The notes under the pieces: generated by a model
The model's input: the letters and a program-made list of their open reading frames with translations, nothing else
What the model was told of the DNA's origin: nothing
Database searches by the model: none
Made by a program: the position numbers and the translations under genes
From: JBDHBD01 sp039586095
GTDB taxonomy: Bacteria; Gemmatimonadota; Gemmatimonadetes; Palauibacterales; Palauibacteraceae
Direction: 5' to 3'
Assembly: GCA_039586095.1 (NCBI GenBank)
Contig: JBDHLB010000060.1
Location: forward strand, 1 to 22,228
Length of the DNA stretch: 22,228 nucleotides
Shown: piece after piece, positions 1 to 7,839 of the stretch
Position numbering within the stretch: the first letter of the stretch is position 1
How the letters are laid out: each line of letters starts with the position of its first letter

Positions 1-1
1 C

Positions 2-1453
2 GATCCTCCTATGGTCCTTCTGTCGGGCGGACACAGAGCCGACCGGGAATTGTCCAGCGCGAGGACATCGGCAAAGGCGAAGATCGGCCTGACTGCCGAG
101 CGGCACACCATCGAGGCGGGACTTCAGTACCAGAGCACCCGTCTCGACGCGGCACGTGTCGAAGATCCGGGGCAGATCGTCCGGACCGGCGATGCGCTCT
201 ACGAGGCCTCGTTCTTCAATCAGGACTTCACGATTCGCAGCAGAGTGGTCAGCCTGTTTGTCCAGGACGTGTGGACTGTGACGGACAGGCTCCGACTGCT
301 CCCGGGGATTCGATGGGACGGTCAGTATCTCACCGAGCAGAACGGTTCCCTGGGCCAGTCCATCGGTGACCAGTTCCAGCCCCGTTTCGGGTTCACGTAC
401 GTGGTTGGTGGTGAAGGTCGGGGCAAGGTCTTCGGACACCTCGGTCGTTTCTACCAGCAGCTGAACCTGTTCTGGTCTGCGCTCGGGCTCACCGGCTCCG
501 ATCAGCGCCAGGCCTTCTTCGGCGAAGATCCGCGTGCCTTTCCCGTCGATCCCGACTCGGTCAGGGTGTTCGCCGATCCTTCACAGATCCGCGGCGGCGT
601 CGAGGATCTCGAGGGTGAGCACCACGATGAGATCGTCCTCGGCTACGAGCAGGCGATAGGTCGCGCCTTCACACTGGGAGTGCGCGGCATCCACCGGCGA
701 CTTCGCGCCAGCGTGACCACCGCCTTCACGCCTGAGGGTGAGCTGACGGGCGGTAACCCCGGACGGGGTGCACTCAGTCACCTGCCGGATTCGAAGCGCA
801 CGTATATGGCCCTCGAACTGTCGCTGAGCCACCGGGGTCCCCGGCTGAGCGGCCAGGCTTCCTACGTTCTGTCGAGGAATTACGGCAACTACCCGGGTCT
901 GTTCGCCGCGGACGCGGGCGGTCTGCGTGGCGGCAGCCTCGGCCCCAACAACAACCAGCTCACGTATTTCCCGGTCCAGCAGGTCAACAGCGAGGGCCTG
1001 CTGCACAACGATCGCACCCACGTGTTCAAGCTGTTCGGTGCGTACCGTCTCCCGTTCGGACTCACGACAGGCACCTCGTTCACCGCGCACAGCGGCGTTC
1101 CCTTGAGCGAGTTCGGGCGCGTTCCGAGCGGGTTCAACACGCCGCTCTTCCTCGAGCCGCGGGGATCGGAGGGACGGTCGCCCGCCGTGTGGAACCTGGA
1201 CATACGGCTCAGTTACGAGCTTCCGTCGCGTCTGCCGGGCCGTATCGTGCTGGACATGCTGCACCTGGGGAATCCGCGGGAAGCCGTGCGCTTCGATCAG
1301 CGCCGTTTCAACAACGCGCGAGGCTCTCCGTTCGATTCATTCGAGCAGCTGGCGGCTAACCAGGTGGGCGAGCGGCCGTCGTTCGGCACGCCCGTCGCGT
1401 TTCAGCCTCCGTTCACCCTCCGGCTTGGGCTCGAGGCAGACTTGCGACTGTGA
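2..1453 (+). CDS. TonB-dependent receptor, Oar-like, C-terminal part (5' end outside window)
   Basis: The reading frame is open from base 2, so the gene starts upstream of the window and the ATG at 11 is internal. About 484 residues are visible. They show alternating hydrophobic and polar beta-strands typical of a TonB-dependent outer-membrane barrel: 'SLFVQDVWTVTDRLRLLPGIRWD' type strands, a 'FQPRFGFTY' strand and a late 'WNLDIRLSYEL' strand. The C-terminus ends in 'PFTLRLGLEADLRL', similar to the closing strand of Oar-like and carboxypeptidase-regulatory-like receptors. The plug and any N-terminal regulatory domain lie outside the window. The family moves substrates across the outer membrane using TonB energy, but the substrate here cannot be read from the barrel. 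Assignment to the receptor superfamily is firm; the Oar-like subtype is inferred. Confidence 0.85.
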   Translation, partial: DPPMVLLSGGHRADRELSSARTSAKAKIGLTAERHTIEAGLQYQSTRLDAARVEDPGQIVRTGDALYEASFFNQDFTIRSRVVSLFVQDVWTVTDRLRLLPGIRWDGQYLTEQNGSLGQSIGDQFQPRFGFTYVVGGEGRGKVFGHLGRFYQQLNLFWSALGLTGSDQRQAFFGEDPRAFPVDPDSVRVFADPSQIRGGVEDLEGEHHDEIVLGYEQAIGRAFTLGVRGIHRRLRASVTTAFTPEGELTGGNPGRGALSHLPDSKRTYMALELSLSHRGPRLSGQASYVLSRNYGNYPGLFAADAGGLRGGSLGPNNNQLTYFPVQQVNSEGLLHNDRTHVFKLFGAYRLPFGLTTGTSFTAHSGVPLSEFGRVPSGFNTPLFLEPRGSEGRSPAVWNLDIRLSYELPSRLPGRIVLDMLHLGNPREAVRFDQRRFNNARGSPFDSFEQLAANQVGERPSFGTPVAFQPPFTLRLGLEADLRL

Positions 1454-1690
1454 GGGAGGCCGGTGGCTGATAAACTGGGCTCCCCAGGCAATGGGCGTCC
1501 TACTCCGTCATTTGTTTCAGATTCCCCAGGTGTCGGCCATGGTCGAAGTGCCGGATACGTCAGGGAGGCGGTTCGCCGGCATTTCGTGGAGCTTCTGAGG
1601 CCTTAGGGAAAAGCCTCGTACAGGCGGATTGGGTCGAGCAAAGCACGGGACGTGATCGCTCGAGCAGCCGCGAGAGCTCCGGGAGGCGAA

Positions 1691-1921
1691 ATGAGAACCT
1701 GGCGCGATCGTCTCTCAACAGGCACACCGGGCCGGAACCGCAGAAAGCCCGAAGCCGATCTCGCTCGCGGGGTCGGGTCGAATCCGGCGGTGACCGTCGT
1801 GATTCCGGACACGGACGACCCCGAACACATGGTCGACATCATGGGCGCCAGTCGGGGCGAGCTTCCCGACGCGGACCTGCGCCGCCGGATCGAGCAGATC
1901 TTCGACGAGCTCGGGGGCTAG
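1691..1921 (+). CDS. Small hypothetical protein, 76 aa
   Basis: I do not recognise this protein. The ATG at 1691 is chosen over an earlier in-frame start at 1652 because a strong Shine-Dalgarno sequence, GGGAGGCGAA, lies directly before it. The protein is basic at the N-terminus (Arg-rich to about residue 25), has a hydrophobic strand 'AVTVVIPDTDD' in the middle, and ends in an amphipathic helix 'LRRRIEQIFDELGG'. It has no signal peptide, membrane segment or Cys motif. It stands alone between the receptor gene and the SEC-C gene, with 237 bp before it and 138 bp after it. The ribosome site and helical C-terminus suggest it is real, but no function can be assigned. Confidence 0.55.
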   Translation: MRTWRDRLSTGTPGRNRRKPEADLARGVGSNPAVTVVIPDTDDPEHMVDIMGASRGELPDADLRRRIEQIFDELGG

Positions 1922-2059
1922 CGGCTGGAGCTTCCGACATCCGGTTCGCGCTTCTCGGTTTTCGGGTGTCGTCGCGGCCTCCCCTTGTTCCACACGGGTC
2001 CATGCCCAAAACTGCCTCTGTTCACCACGCCCGTAGGCAACCTCTCGGCGAGCCGGACG

Positions 2060-2299
2060 ATGTCGACGACCCTCGGAAGGAACGACCCCTGCCCTTGCGG
2101 GAGCGGGAAGAAGTACAAGCGTTGCTGTCAGGGCGAAGATCGTCCGACGACGACGGCGACCCCGAAAACGACCATGATTCTCCTGGGGGCCGTGGTGCTC
2201 CTCGGGCTGGTGTTCATCACGATCTCGCTGGTCGGCGGAGGGGAAAGCGCCTGCCCGCCCGGCCTGAGTTGGTCCGCGGCGCATGGGCACTGCCACTGA
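2060..2299 (+). CDS. Small SEC-C motif membrane protein, 79 aa
   Basis: The N-terminus carries a complete SEC-C motif, GRNDPCPCGSGKKYKRCC at residues 6-23, with Cys11, Cys13, Cys22 and Cys23 as probable zinc ligands. This motif is known from the C-terminus of SecA and from many stand-alone proteins. A hydrophobic segment of about 22 residues (about 38-60) predicts one transmembrane helix, and the protein ends in a short Cys/His tail, CPPGLSWSAAHGHCH. I chose the ATG at 2060 because the SEC-C motif begins immediately after it. An in-frame start at 1985 would add 25 residues that do not look conserved. SEC-C followed by a membrane anchor and a Cys/His tail suggests a zinc-binding membrane protein at the inner face of the membrane. 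Its role is unknown. Confidence 0.75.
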   Translation: MSTTLGRNDPCPCGSGKKYKRCCQGEDRPTTTATPKTTMILLGAVVLLGLVFITISLVGGGESACPPGLSWSAAHGHCH

Positions 2300-2484
2300 C
2301 ACGCCGGCGGGTCAGCAGGCGAGGACCCGCAGACCCGGCCGCTTCGGTTCAGCCAGAGCATTCCGCGGCACGGGCCTGGTCCAAACGCTACATTGACTGA
2401 CGGGTTCGGATCAATCGGTGCCCGGCGTGGCGACCGCGCGGTCCCTGGAACTCGGACCCGTTCTCACGCATACTCCTGCACCAC

Positions 2485-2557
2485 GGGGCCGTAGCTCAGT
2501 TGGGAGAGCGCCTGCTTTGCAAGCAGGAGGTCGTCGGTTCGAATCCGATCGGCTCCA
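2485..2557 (+). tRNA. tRNA-Ala (anticodon UGC)
   Basis: All four arms fold. The acceptor GGGGCCG pairs with CGGCTCC and includes the G3:U70 wobble that identifies alanine tRNAs. The anticodon stem CCTGC/GCAGG closes a TTTGCAA loop with anticodon TGC at 2518-2520. The T arm has the TTCGAAT loop. The discriminator is A at 2557 and CCA is not encoded. Two partial copies of the 3' 45 nt (equivalent to 2514-2558) occur downstream at 8381-8425 and 10311-10355, so this gene is the likely integration target for the following accessory DNA. Confidence 0.97.
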
Positions 2558-2666
2558 TGCCTCTAAGCTCTGCAATTCCACCTGTACGGGAAGGCTGATC
2601 AGGTTCCTCGGCTTGAGGGCGTTGGGGTCACGAGGTCGGTGCCCAGGAGCAAGGAGGTCGGTGTCG

Positions 2667-2999
2667 TCAGGCGTCCGGTTGCCGGCTCGCCAGCGAGAGT
2701 GCCGGACGATGGTGAGCGATCCACCCGCCGATGCTTTGCAGCTGAGCGGGCGACAGCGACTCGGACACGCTCAGCGAAAAGCCCGGTATCACGCAAGCCG
2801 TCGCGCGCCGGAGCAGGTAAACCTCCGTGGCAGACCGCTGTTCGGCGGTCAGAGTTGTCCCGCCCCGGATGTTCGGCACGGGTGCAAGAAGTGACCGGAA
2901 ACTGAACACCTCCCTGGTGGAGAACTGCTCGGGAATCCGGTAGGTGCGGCCGTCGATCTCGAACGCTCCATCATCGCTGATGATAACCGTTTTCGCCAT
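2667..2999 (-). CDS. Hypothetical protein, 110 aa
   Basis: I do not recognise this protein. The ATG at 2999 is preferred over an in-frame start at 3017 because AAAGGAG lies 8 nt before it. The N-terminus 'MAKTVIISDDGAFEIDGRTY' looks like a short beta-rich fold. The C-terminal half has two helices, 'EQRSATEVYLLRRATACVIP' and 'LSPAQLQSIGGWIAHHRP'. The arrangement of a helix with paired Arg, then an 'IPGF' turn, then a helix is faintly reminiscent of small phage tail-associated proteins, but that is only an impression. It lies just downstream of the tRNA gene, in the opposite orientation, and follows floA on the same strand after a likely terminator. Confidence 0.6.
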   Translation of the reverse strand: MAKTVIISDDGAFEIDGRTYRIPEQFSTREVFSFRSLLAPVPNIRGGTTLTAEQRSATEVYLLRRATACVIPGFSLSVSESLSPAQLQSIGGWIAHHRPALSLASRQPDA

Positions 3000-3054
3000 G
3001 CCACCGACTCCTTTCACCCTAAGCCGATGTTGATGCGGCCTCTTCGTGCATTGG

Positions 3055-3097
3055 AAGGGGCCCGGGAAGGCTGACCCTCCCCTTACGGGCCGGCCCG
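3055..3097 (-). terminator. Candidate terminator after the floA-like gene
   Basis: Immediately beyond the stop of the flotillin gene (minus strand) lie a perfect 12-bp palindrome, CGGGCCGGCCCG (3086-3097), and a wider inverted repeat, AAGGGG/CCCCTT (3055-3060 and 3079-3084). There is no clear T-run, so termination is an inference from position and GC-rich dyad symmetry. Confidence 0.4.
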
Positions 3098-3100
3098 CAC

Positions 3101-4018
3101 CTACGAATCGGGACCCACATACTCCCGGCCGAGATTGCCCTGACGGAAGGCCTGGGAGAGCGCCAGCGGCACCTGCGCCTCCGCTTTCACTACTTCGGCG
3201 CGCGCCTCCTCCACCCGGGCGCGGTTCTCCTGCTCCACGGCTACCGCCATCGCGAGCCGCTTCTCTGCTTTGGCCTGCGCGATGCGCTTGTCAGCTTCAG
3301 CCTGGTCGGTTTGGAGCTCGGCCCCGATGTTCTTCCCGACATCTATATCCGCGATATCGATGGAGAGGATCTCGAACGCGGTCCCGCTGTCGAGACCTTT
3401 GGCGAGCACGGTCTTGGAGATCTGCTCCGGGTTCTCCAGTACCGCCTTGTGCGACTCGGAGGACCCGATCGTGGATACGATGCCCTCGCCTACGCGGGCC
3501 AAGATCGTCTCCTCGCCCGCGCCGCCAACGAGCCGACTGATGTTCGCTCGCACGGTGACACGTGCAAGCGCGATCAGTTGGATGCCGTCTTTGGCCATCG
3601 CGGCCACCCTGGGTGTCTCGATTACTCTCGGATTCACCGACATCTGAACGGCGTCGAGGACATCTCGGCCGGCGAGATCGATGGCCGCCGCCTGCTGGAA
3701 TCCTAGTTGGATGTTGGCTTTGTCGGCCGAAATCAACGCTTTGACGACGCGCTCCACATCGCCACCCGCGAGGAAGTGGGCTTCGAGGCTGTTGCTGTCC
3801 AGGCTCAAGCCCGCCTTGGTCGCGCTTATCAGTGGAAGGATGATGACGGGCGGCCGTACCTTTCGTAAGCGCATCCCCATCAGGCTCGGGAGCTTCACGC
3901 GCACCCCCGAGGCGAGAGCCGCGATCCAGAGCCCGACAGGCACCGCCCACATCAGGACCATGAGCAGCATCGCGCCCAACACGGCGAGGGCGATGGTTGT
4001 ACCGGCTATGCCTTCCAT
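3101..4018 (-). CDS. floA: Flotillin-like protein FloA (SPFH/band 7 family)
   Basis: At 305 residues it matches the flotillin-like FloA family (former UPF0365), membrane scaffold proteins of functional membrane microdomains. Residues about 6-36 form the hydrophobic membrane-inserting segment, followed by the conserved region 'VKLPSLMGMRLRKVRPPVII' at 41-60. An SPFH domain spans about 60-235, including 'VNPRVIETPRVAAMAKDGIQ' at 128-147. A charged Ala/Glu/Lys coiled coil runs from about 236 to 285. The C-terminal tail is short: the protein is somewhat shorter than the roughly 330-residue Bacillus FloA. The ATG at 4018 follows GAGGAG with good spacing. No NfeD partner gene is adjacent, although such a neighbour is common for this family. 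Confidence 0.93.
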   Translation of the reverse strand: MEGIAGTTIALAVLGAMLLMVLMWAVPVGLWIAALASGVRVKLPSLMGMRLRKVRPPVIILPLISATKAGLSLDSNSLEAHFLAGGDVERVVKALISADKANIQLGFQQAAAIDLAGRDVLDAVQMSVNPRVIETPRVAAMAKDGIQLIALARVTVRANISRLVGGAGEETILARVGEGIVSTIGSSESHKAVLENPEQISKTVLAKGLDSGTAFEILSIDIADIDVGKNIGAELQTDQAEADKRIAQAKAEKRLAMAVAVEQENRARVEEARAEVVKAEAQVPLALSQAFRQGNLGREYVGPDS

Positions 4019-4186
4019 ATGAGCTCCTCGGATCCGGTACCCTCTTCCGGCCTCATGTCAGTTTATGTCAATTTGCTGGCGGGTTCCGAAGCTGGAACGG
4101 ACGATGCCGGGATCCTCGGGGCCGGCGGAACCGGATCGGGAAGGGGGCTGATGAGCTGCCCCCTCGGTCCGGGTACAGCAGCTGGC

Positions 4187-4501
4187 TTAGACGTGCGCCG
4201 CGATCTTGTGGAAGGTCGAGTTGGAGACCTCATAGGTCTCGACCCGCGGCGTTCCCTTCACCACTCCCGCCAGGCTCTTCAGCACCGTGGGGTAGGTTTC
4301 GCGAGCGTAGGATTCCGCACTCTCTCTTCCATCCCAGAGGCTGACGGCCACTGCCTCTCGGCCATCTTGGGCGAGAAACGTGATCTCGTCCCTGAAGCCG
4401 TTCTGCTTCCGCAGCATCGGCAGCACGTCGCTCTCGAGCATCCGGGTGAACTCGGCGCCCGAATTGGGCCTAAGTCGCAGGGTGACGTTCCGTGCGTACA
4501 T
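4187..4501 (-). CDS. ABM-domain (antibiotic biosynthesis monooxygenase-like) protein, 104 aa
   Basis: A small soluble protein with the length and pattern of a dimeric alpha/beta-barrel ABM domain: an N-terminal strand 'ARNVTLRLRP', a helix 'GAEFTRMLESDVLPMLRKQ', a second strand 'FRDEITFLA', and 'EAVAVSLWDGRESAESY', which matches the common 'vsvWes.e..e.y' core of the fold. Members include cofactor-free monooxygenases, haem-degrading enzymes and many proteins of unknown substrate. The ATG at 4501 has AAAGGA upstream. It is transcribed away from the XRE regulator at 4653 from an overlapping divergent promoter region, so that regulator probably controls it. The fold assignment is fairly sure; enzymatic activity is not shown. 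Confidence 0.75.
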   Translation of the reverse strand: MYARNVTLRLRPNSGAEFTRMLESDVLPMLRKQNGFRDEITFLAQDGREAVAVSLWDGRESAESYARETYPTVLKSLAGVVKGTPRVETYEVSNSTFHKIAAHV

Positions 4502-4559
4502 GTCCGTTTTCCTTTGGCTGAAGTTTGACTTAACTTACTTGCTTAATTGCTGTATATCA

Positions 4560-4588
4560 AAGCTATAGGACTGTACTAATCTTGTCAA
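4560..4588 (-). promoter_or_regulatory. Sigma-70-type promoter for the ABM gene
   Basis: On the minus strand a perfect -35 box TTGACA (4588-4583) is followed by a 17-bp spacer and a -10-like TAGCTT (4565-4560). The site sits in an AT-rich dip about 50 bp before the ABM start codon. Its -35 box overlaps the -35 box of the opposite promoter. The AT-rich CTTAA-containing stretch at 4528-4546 could hold an operator. Confidence 0.55.
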
Positions 4589-4610
4589 GTCACCGTGATC
4601 TGGATAGAAT
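4582..4610 (+). promoter_or_regulatory. Sigma-70-type promoter for the XRE regulator gene
   Basis: The -35 box TTGTCA (4582-4587), a 17-bp spacer and the -10 box TAGAAT (4605-4610) are each one or two bases from consensus, about 43 bp before the start codon at 4653. The -35 boxes of this promoter and the divergent ABM promoter share the near-palindrome CTTGTCAAG, so one bound protein could affect both. Confidence 0.6.
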
Positions 4611-4652
4611 TGGTGGGATCACCTGGGGAACACGGACTAAGGAGCACCTTTG

Positions 4653-5510
4653 ATGGATGTCGCGTTTCTGATCCGCCATCGGCTGGAAGAATTGGGGTTG
4701 GGGCAGCGGGATCTCGCCCGTGGCGCCCGCGTGACCGAGTCGTACATTTCGCAGCTGCTGACGCGTAAGAAGGCGCCTCCCGATCCGAACCGCACGGACA
4801 TATATGGTAAGATGGACCGCGTGTTGAAGCTCCCTGCCGGAGCGCTGGCGAAGATGGCGGACCTCCAGCGCAAGGAGCAATTGAAGAGGCAAATAGGAGA
4901 CGAGCCCGCACCGTTGTTTCGAGAAGTCCGCGAGCTGATCCTTCGCAAATGCGAGCCCGACAGGGAACCGCTTTTACGCGCGATCTTCGAGAGGCAGCCG
5001 TTTGGCGAGCTGGAACGGTTGGTCATCCAGAAGCTGCTGGAGACGGTCAAGCGAGTCGCCAAAGACGAATTGGAGAATCCAGTCTGGCTCCGCACGGTGG
5101 CCCGTCTAAGCGGCAGAAGCTATGAAGAGATGCGGGTGGTCGTGCTCGAATTCTTGGATACCGATGTCTTCCAAGTATCGGTCGAAGACAGCGTCGTGTT
5201 CTTCGACCCGCTCATCGAGTCATGGGACATCGACCTCGCCACCTTCGAGTTGGAGATTGTCTTGAGCCAACAGGTGGTGTCCGCCCACGTGAAGCGATTC
5301 GCTTTCATCGAACGCGAATCTGAAGCGCCAGTTGGCGAAGAGCCCGGCCTTACCGAATTCTTAGCCGATTCCTCCCTCAGCGGCGCCGCGACGGAGGACG
5401 AAATCGCGTTTCTCAAGAGCCTGCGGTTCAAGCACCAGCGGCCCACGCCGCTCTTCTACTACCGGGAGTTACAGAATCTCAGGGACCCCCTCCATTTTCG
5501 AACCCCGTAG
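4653..5510 (+). CDS. XRE-family helix-turn-helix transcriptional regulator, 285 aa
   Basis: The first 60 or so residues form a Cro/CI-type helix-turn-helix: 'LGLGQRDLARGARVTESYIS' supplies the two DNA-binding helices and 'QLLTRKKAPPDPN' the following turn. The remaining 220 residues are an acidic, mostly helical region of unknown type, probably for sensing or oligomerisation, without membrane segments or Cys clusters. The ATG at 4653 is chosen because AAGGAG lies 8 nt upstream; a TTG codon just before it is less likely. It is divergent from the ABM gene with overlapping -35 boxes, which suggests autoregulation plus control of the ABM gene. DNA binding is well supported; the signal is unknown. 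Confidence 0.85.
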   Translation: MDVAFLIRHRLEELGLGQRDLARGARVTESYISQLLTRKKAPPDPNRTDIYGKMDRVLKLPAGALAKMADLQRKEQLKRQIGDEPAPLFREVRELILRKCEPDREPLLRAIFERQPFGELERLVIQKLLETVKRVAKDELENPVWLRTVARLSGRSYEEMRVVVLEFLDTDVFQVSVEDSVVFFDPLIESWDIDLATFELEIVLSQQVVSAHVKRFAFIERESEAPVGEEPGLTEFLADSSLSGAATEDEIAFLKSLRFKHQRPTPLFYYRELQNLRDPLHFRTP

Positions 5511-5841
5511 GCTCTGCGTCGCTCGAGCGTGGCCAACGCCCCCGTCGCGGTCCTCCTTTCATCTCTTGAATCTCGAGGGCTTTCGCGGCGTTGCTCGCGA
5601 GATCATCCGAGCGATGGGACCTCCGGGGCGCGTCTGGTTCACGTTGGAGTTGATCTAGAGGGGAAGCAGCCGCTCCCGTGTCGCCCCATGTGGACCCTGG
5701 CTCCACCCTGGCGTTGCCTCCGTGGTGACACGACCTTCCGACGCGGGTGCGCCCCCCGGTGCTCCCAAGGCCGACGCGCCACGCGGGCCGTGCGGAGCCT
5801 GACCCTGTCCAACGCGGCAGCAGCCGAGTGACCAGAGAGCG
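5511..5841. other. Intergenic gap, 331 bp, no gene seen
   Basis: The stretch between the XRE regulator and the SLC13 permease is GC-rich. The open frames across it have Arg/Pro-rich translations typical of non-coding high-GC DNA and no convincing ribosome site. I see no clear promoter, repeat or RNA. Confidence 0.5.
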
Positions 5842-7656
5842 ATGACCCCGGACATCCTCATTACCGTCGGCGTTCTCGTCTGCGTCTTCGCCGCGCTGGC
5901 CTTCGATCTCTGGACCCCTGACGCGGTCCTGCTGGTCGCGCTGACGGCAGTGACGGTCACCGGGGTCATCGAGCTCGAGGCGGCCCTCCTGGGCTTCGCG
6001 AACCCGACGCTTCTGGCACTGGGCTCGCTCTACGTCGTCGCTGCGGCACTGCGGGAAAGCGGGGCCCTGGACCGGGCGGTGCAGTTCCTCCTGGGAGAGG
6101 GCGACCGGGGCATTCGCCGGGTGCTCTTCCGGATGTGCCCGGCCGTGTCTACCTACTCGGCGTTCCTCAACAACACCCCGGTCGTGGCCATGGGCATCCC
6201 CGCCCTCCGGCGCTGGGGCCGTCGGCAGCGGATCCTGGCCTCGAAGCTGCTCATCCCGCTGTCGTACGCGGCGATCCTCGGTGGTCTCTGCACGCTCATC
6301 GGGACGAGCACGAACCTCGTGGTGCATGGCCTGCTCCAGTCGCACGGGTACGAGGGCTTTGGTTTTTTCGAGCTCGCCTGGATCGGCGTGCCATGTGCCA
6401 TCGCCGGGCTCGCCTACATCATTCTTTTCTCGCCCTTTCTGACGCCGGACCGCGTGGACATCCGTGAGGAGGAGGAGCGCCAGCGCGCCCTCCTCGTGGA
6501 GCTCGAGCTGACCGCCGGATCTTCACTCGTGGGAAAGACCGTCGCCGAGACGGGGGTCGAGATCCTTCCCGGCCTCCGTCTCGCGCGCATCAACCGGGGC
6601 GACAGGGAGATCGCCCCCGTGCGTTCGAGGGAGACGCTGCGGGCGGCGGACCGGCTCTTCTATGAGGCGTCGAAGGGCGTCGAACCGCCGGTGCCGAACC
6701 TGGCCGACTACCCGGGCCTGAAGCTCGCCGCCCGCACCCCGCGGGAGATCAGGCGCACGGGCCGTGCGCGCGAACTCCACGAGGCGGTGATAAAGGAAGG
6801 CTCCCGCCTCGCGGGCTCGGCCGTTGAGGACGCGGGGTTCCTGGAGCGGTTCGGGGCCGCGGTTACGGGCGTCCGGCGGGGGGGCGCTCGCCTGAGGGCG
6901 CCCGTGGGCCAGGTCGTGCTGCGGTCGGGGGACGTGCTGATGCTCGACACCGGAGCTGGCTTCCGGGAGGCGTTCGAGGACGTCGGAGAGTTCCTTGTGA
7001 CGTCGGAGGTGGGCGGAGAAGGACCCGAGGAGCACCCGGAGGACCCGACCGAGGTGCGCCCCGGTGGCAGGACCATGGTCGTGTCGGTCGCCGTGCTGAC
7101 CGGCATCGTGGCGCTGGTCGCCACAGGGACGCTCCATGTGGCGCTGGCGGGGATGCTGGGTGTCACCGCCCTCATCACCCTCCGCGTCATCGAGCCGGCC
7201 AAGGCCCGGGAGGCCGTGGACTGGTCGGTGCTTCTCGTGATCGGAGCCGCCCTGGGGCTGGGTCAGGCCATGGAGGCGAGCGGCACGGCGGAGCTGGTCG
7301 GGGGTGGGATCGTCGACCTGACCGCGTCCTACGGATCCCGGGCGGTTCTGGCGGGAGTCGTGGTGGCCACCGCCCTGCTCACCGAGATCATCACGAACAA
7401 CGGCGCGGTGGCTATCATGTTCCCAATCGTGATCTCGGTGGCGCACACGCTGGGTGTCGAGCCCCGCGCTCTGTTCATCAGCGTGACGCTCGCCGGGTCC
7501 ATGTCGCTGATGACGCCGATCGGCTACCAGACGAACCTCATGGTCTACGGGCCCGGGAACTACCGCTTCACCGACTTCTTCCGGGTCGGCGCCCCGCTGC
7601 AGGTGGTCCTGTGGGCTGTCGTCATCGTGCTTGCACCCATCGTATGGCCGATGTGA
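5842..7656 (+). CDS. SLC13/DASS-type permease with central TrkA-C (RCK_C) domains, 604 aa
   Basis: The protein has two membrane halves separated by a soluble insert. The N-terminal half (about 1-200) carries the SLC13-type 'LNNTPVVA' motif at 109-116 and 'GTSTNLVVHG' at 154-163. Residues about 215-380 hold two TrkA-C-like domains, for example 'AGSSLVGKTVAETG' and 'EGSRLAGSAVEDAG'. The C-terminal half (about 415-604) repeats the motif as 'ITNNGAVAIMFPI' and 'TPIGYQTNLMVYGPG'. The paired NNTP/NNGA and TxxxTNL signatures are the substrate and Na+ sites of the divalent anion:Na+ symporter family, so the substrate is probably a dicarboxylate, sulfate or a related anion. TrkA-C insertion is common in bacterial members. 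The start at 5842 has a weak AGAGAG site. It stands alone, and its length is normal for the TrkA-C-containing type. Confidence 0.92.
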   Translation: MTPDILITVGVLVCVFAALAFDLWTPDAVLLVALTAVTVTGVIELEAALLGFANPTLLALGSLYVVAAALRESGALDRAVQFLLGEGDRGIRRVLFRMCPAVSTYSAFLNNTPVVAMGIPALRRWGRRQRILASKLLIPLSYAAILGGLCTLIGTSTNLVVHGLLQSHGYEGFGFFELAWIGVPCAIAGLAYIILFSPFLTPDRVDIREEEERQRALLVELELTAGSSLVGKTVAETGVEILPGLRLARINRGDREIAPVRSRETLRAADRLFYEASKGVEPPVPNLADYPGLKLAARTPREIRRTGRARELHEAVIKEGSRLAGSAVEDAGFLERFGAAVTGVRRGGARLRAPVGQVVLRSGDVLMLDTGAGFREAFEDVGEFLVTSEVGGEGPEEHPEDPTEVRPGGRTMVVSVAVLTGIVALVATGTLHVALAGMLGVTALITLRVIEPAKAREAVDWSVLLVIGAALGLGQAMEASGTAELVGGGIVDLTASYGSRAVLAGVVVATALLTEIITNNGAVAIMFPIVISVAHTLGVEPRALFISVTLAGSMSLMTPIGYQTNLMVYGPGNYRFTDFFRVGAPLQVVLWAVVIVLAPIVWPM

Positions 7657-7741
7657 GCAAACAATGGCTGGTCGGCCCGGATGAAGACCTGTGCGTGCGA
7701 GGTGGTCGCGGCGGTCGACGCCGGCTCCGTTGTCGGGGTTG

Positions 7742-7759
7742 GTCCCACCTTGGTGGGAC
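7742..7759 (+). terminator. Candidate terminator after the SLC13 permease
   Basis: A perfect 8-bp inverted repeat, GTCCCACC/GGTGGGAC, with a 2-nt centre lies 86 bp after the permease stop and 80 bp before the next start codon. There is no downstream T-run, so this is a position-based call. Confidence 0.35.
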
Positions 7760-7839
7760 ACTAGCTTCGAGACCATCCAACCGTTACCTCGGTGGCCGGG
7801 CGGTGAGTGCGGGGAACCACAGTCCAAGGAGAGGGCAAC

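Noticed and set aside
2418..2894. Plus-strand frame containing 'ALQAGGRRFESDRLHA' over the tRNA, also echoed at 8339-8590 and 10197-10388
   Set aside because: This is the well-known false translation of tRNA-Ala sequence; the matching 'proteins' at the two repeats only reflect the shared tRNA fragment.
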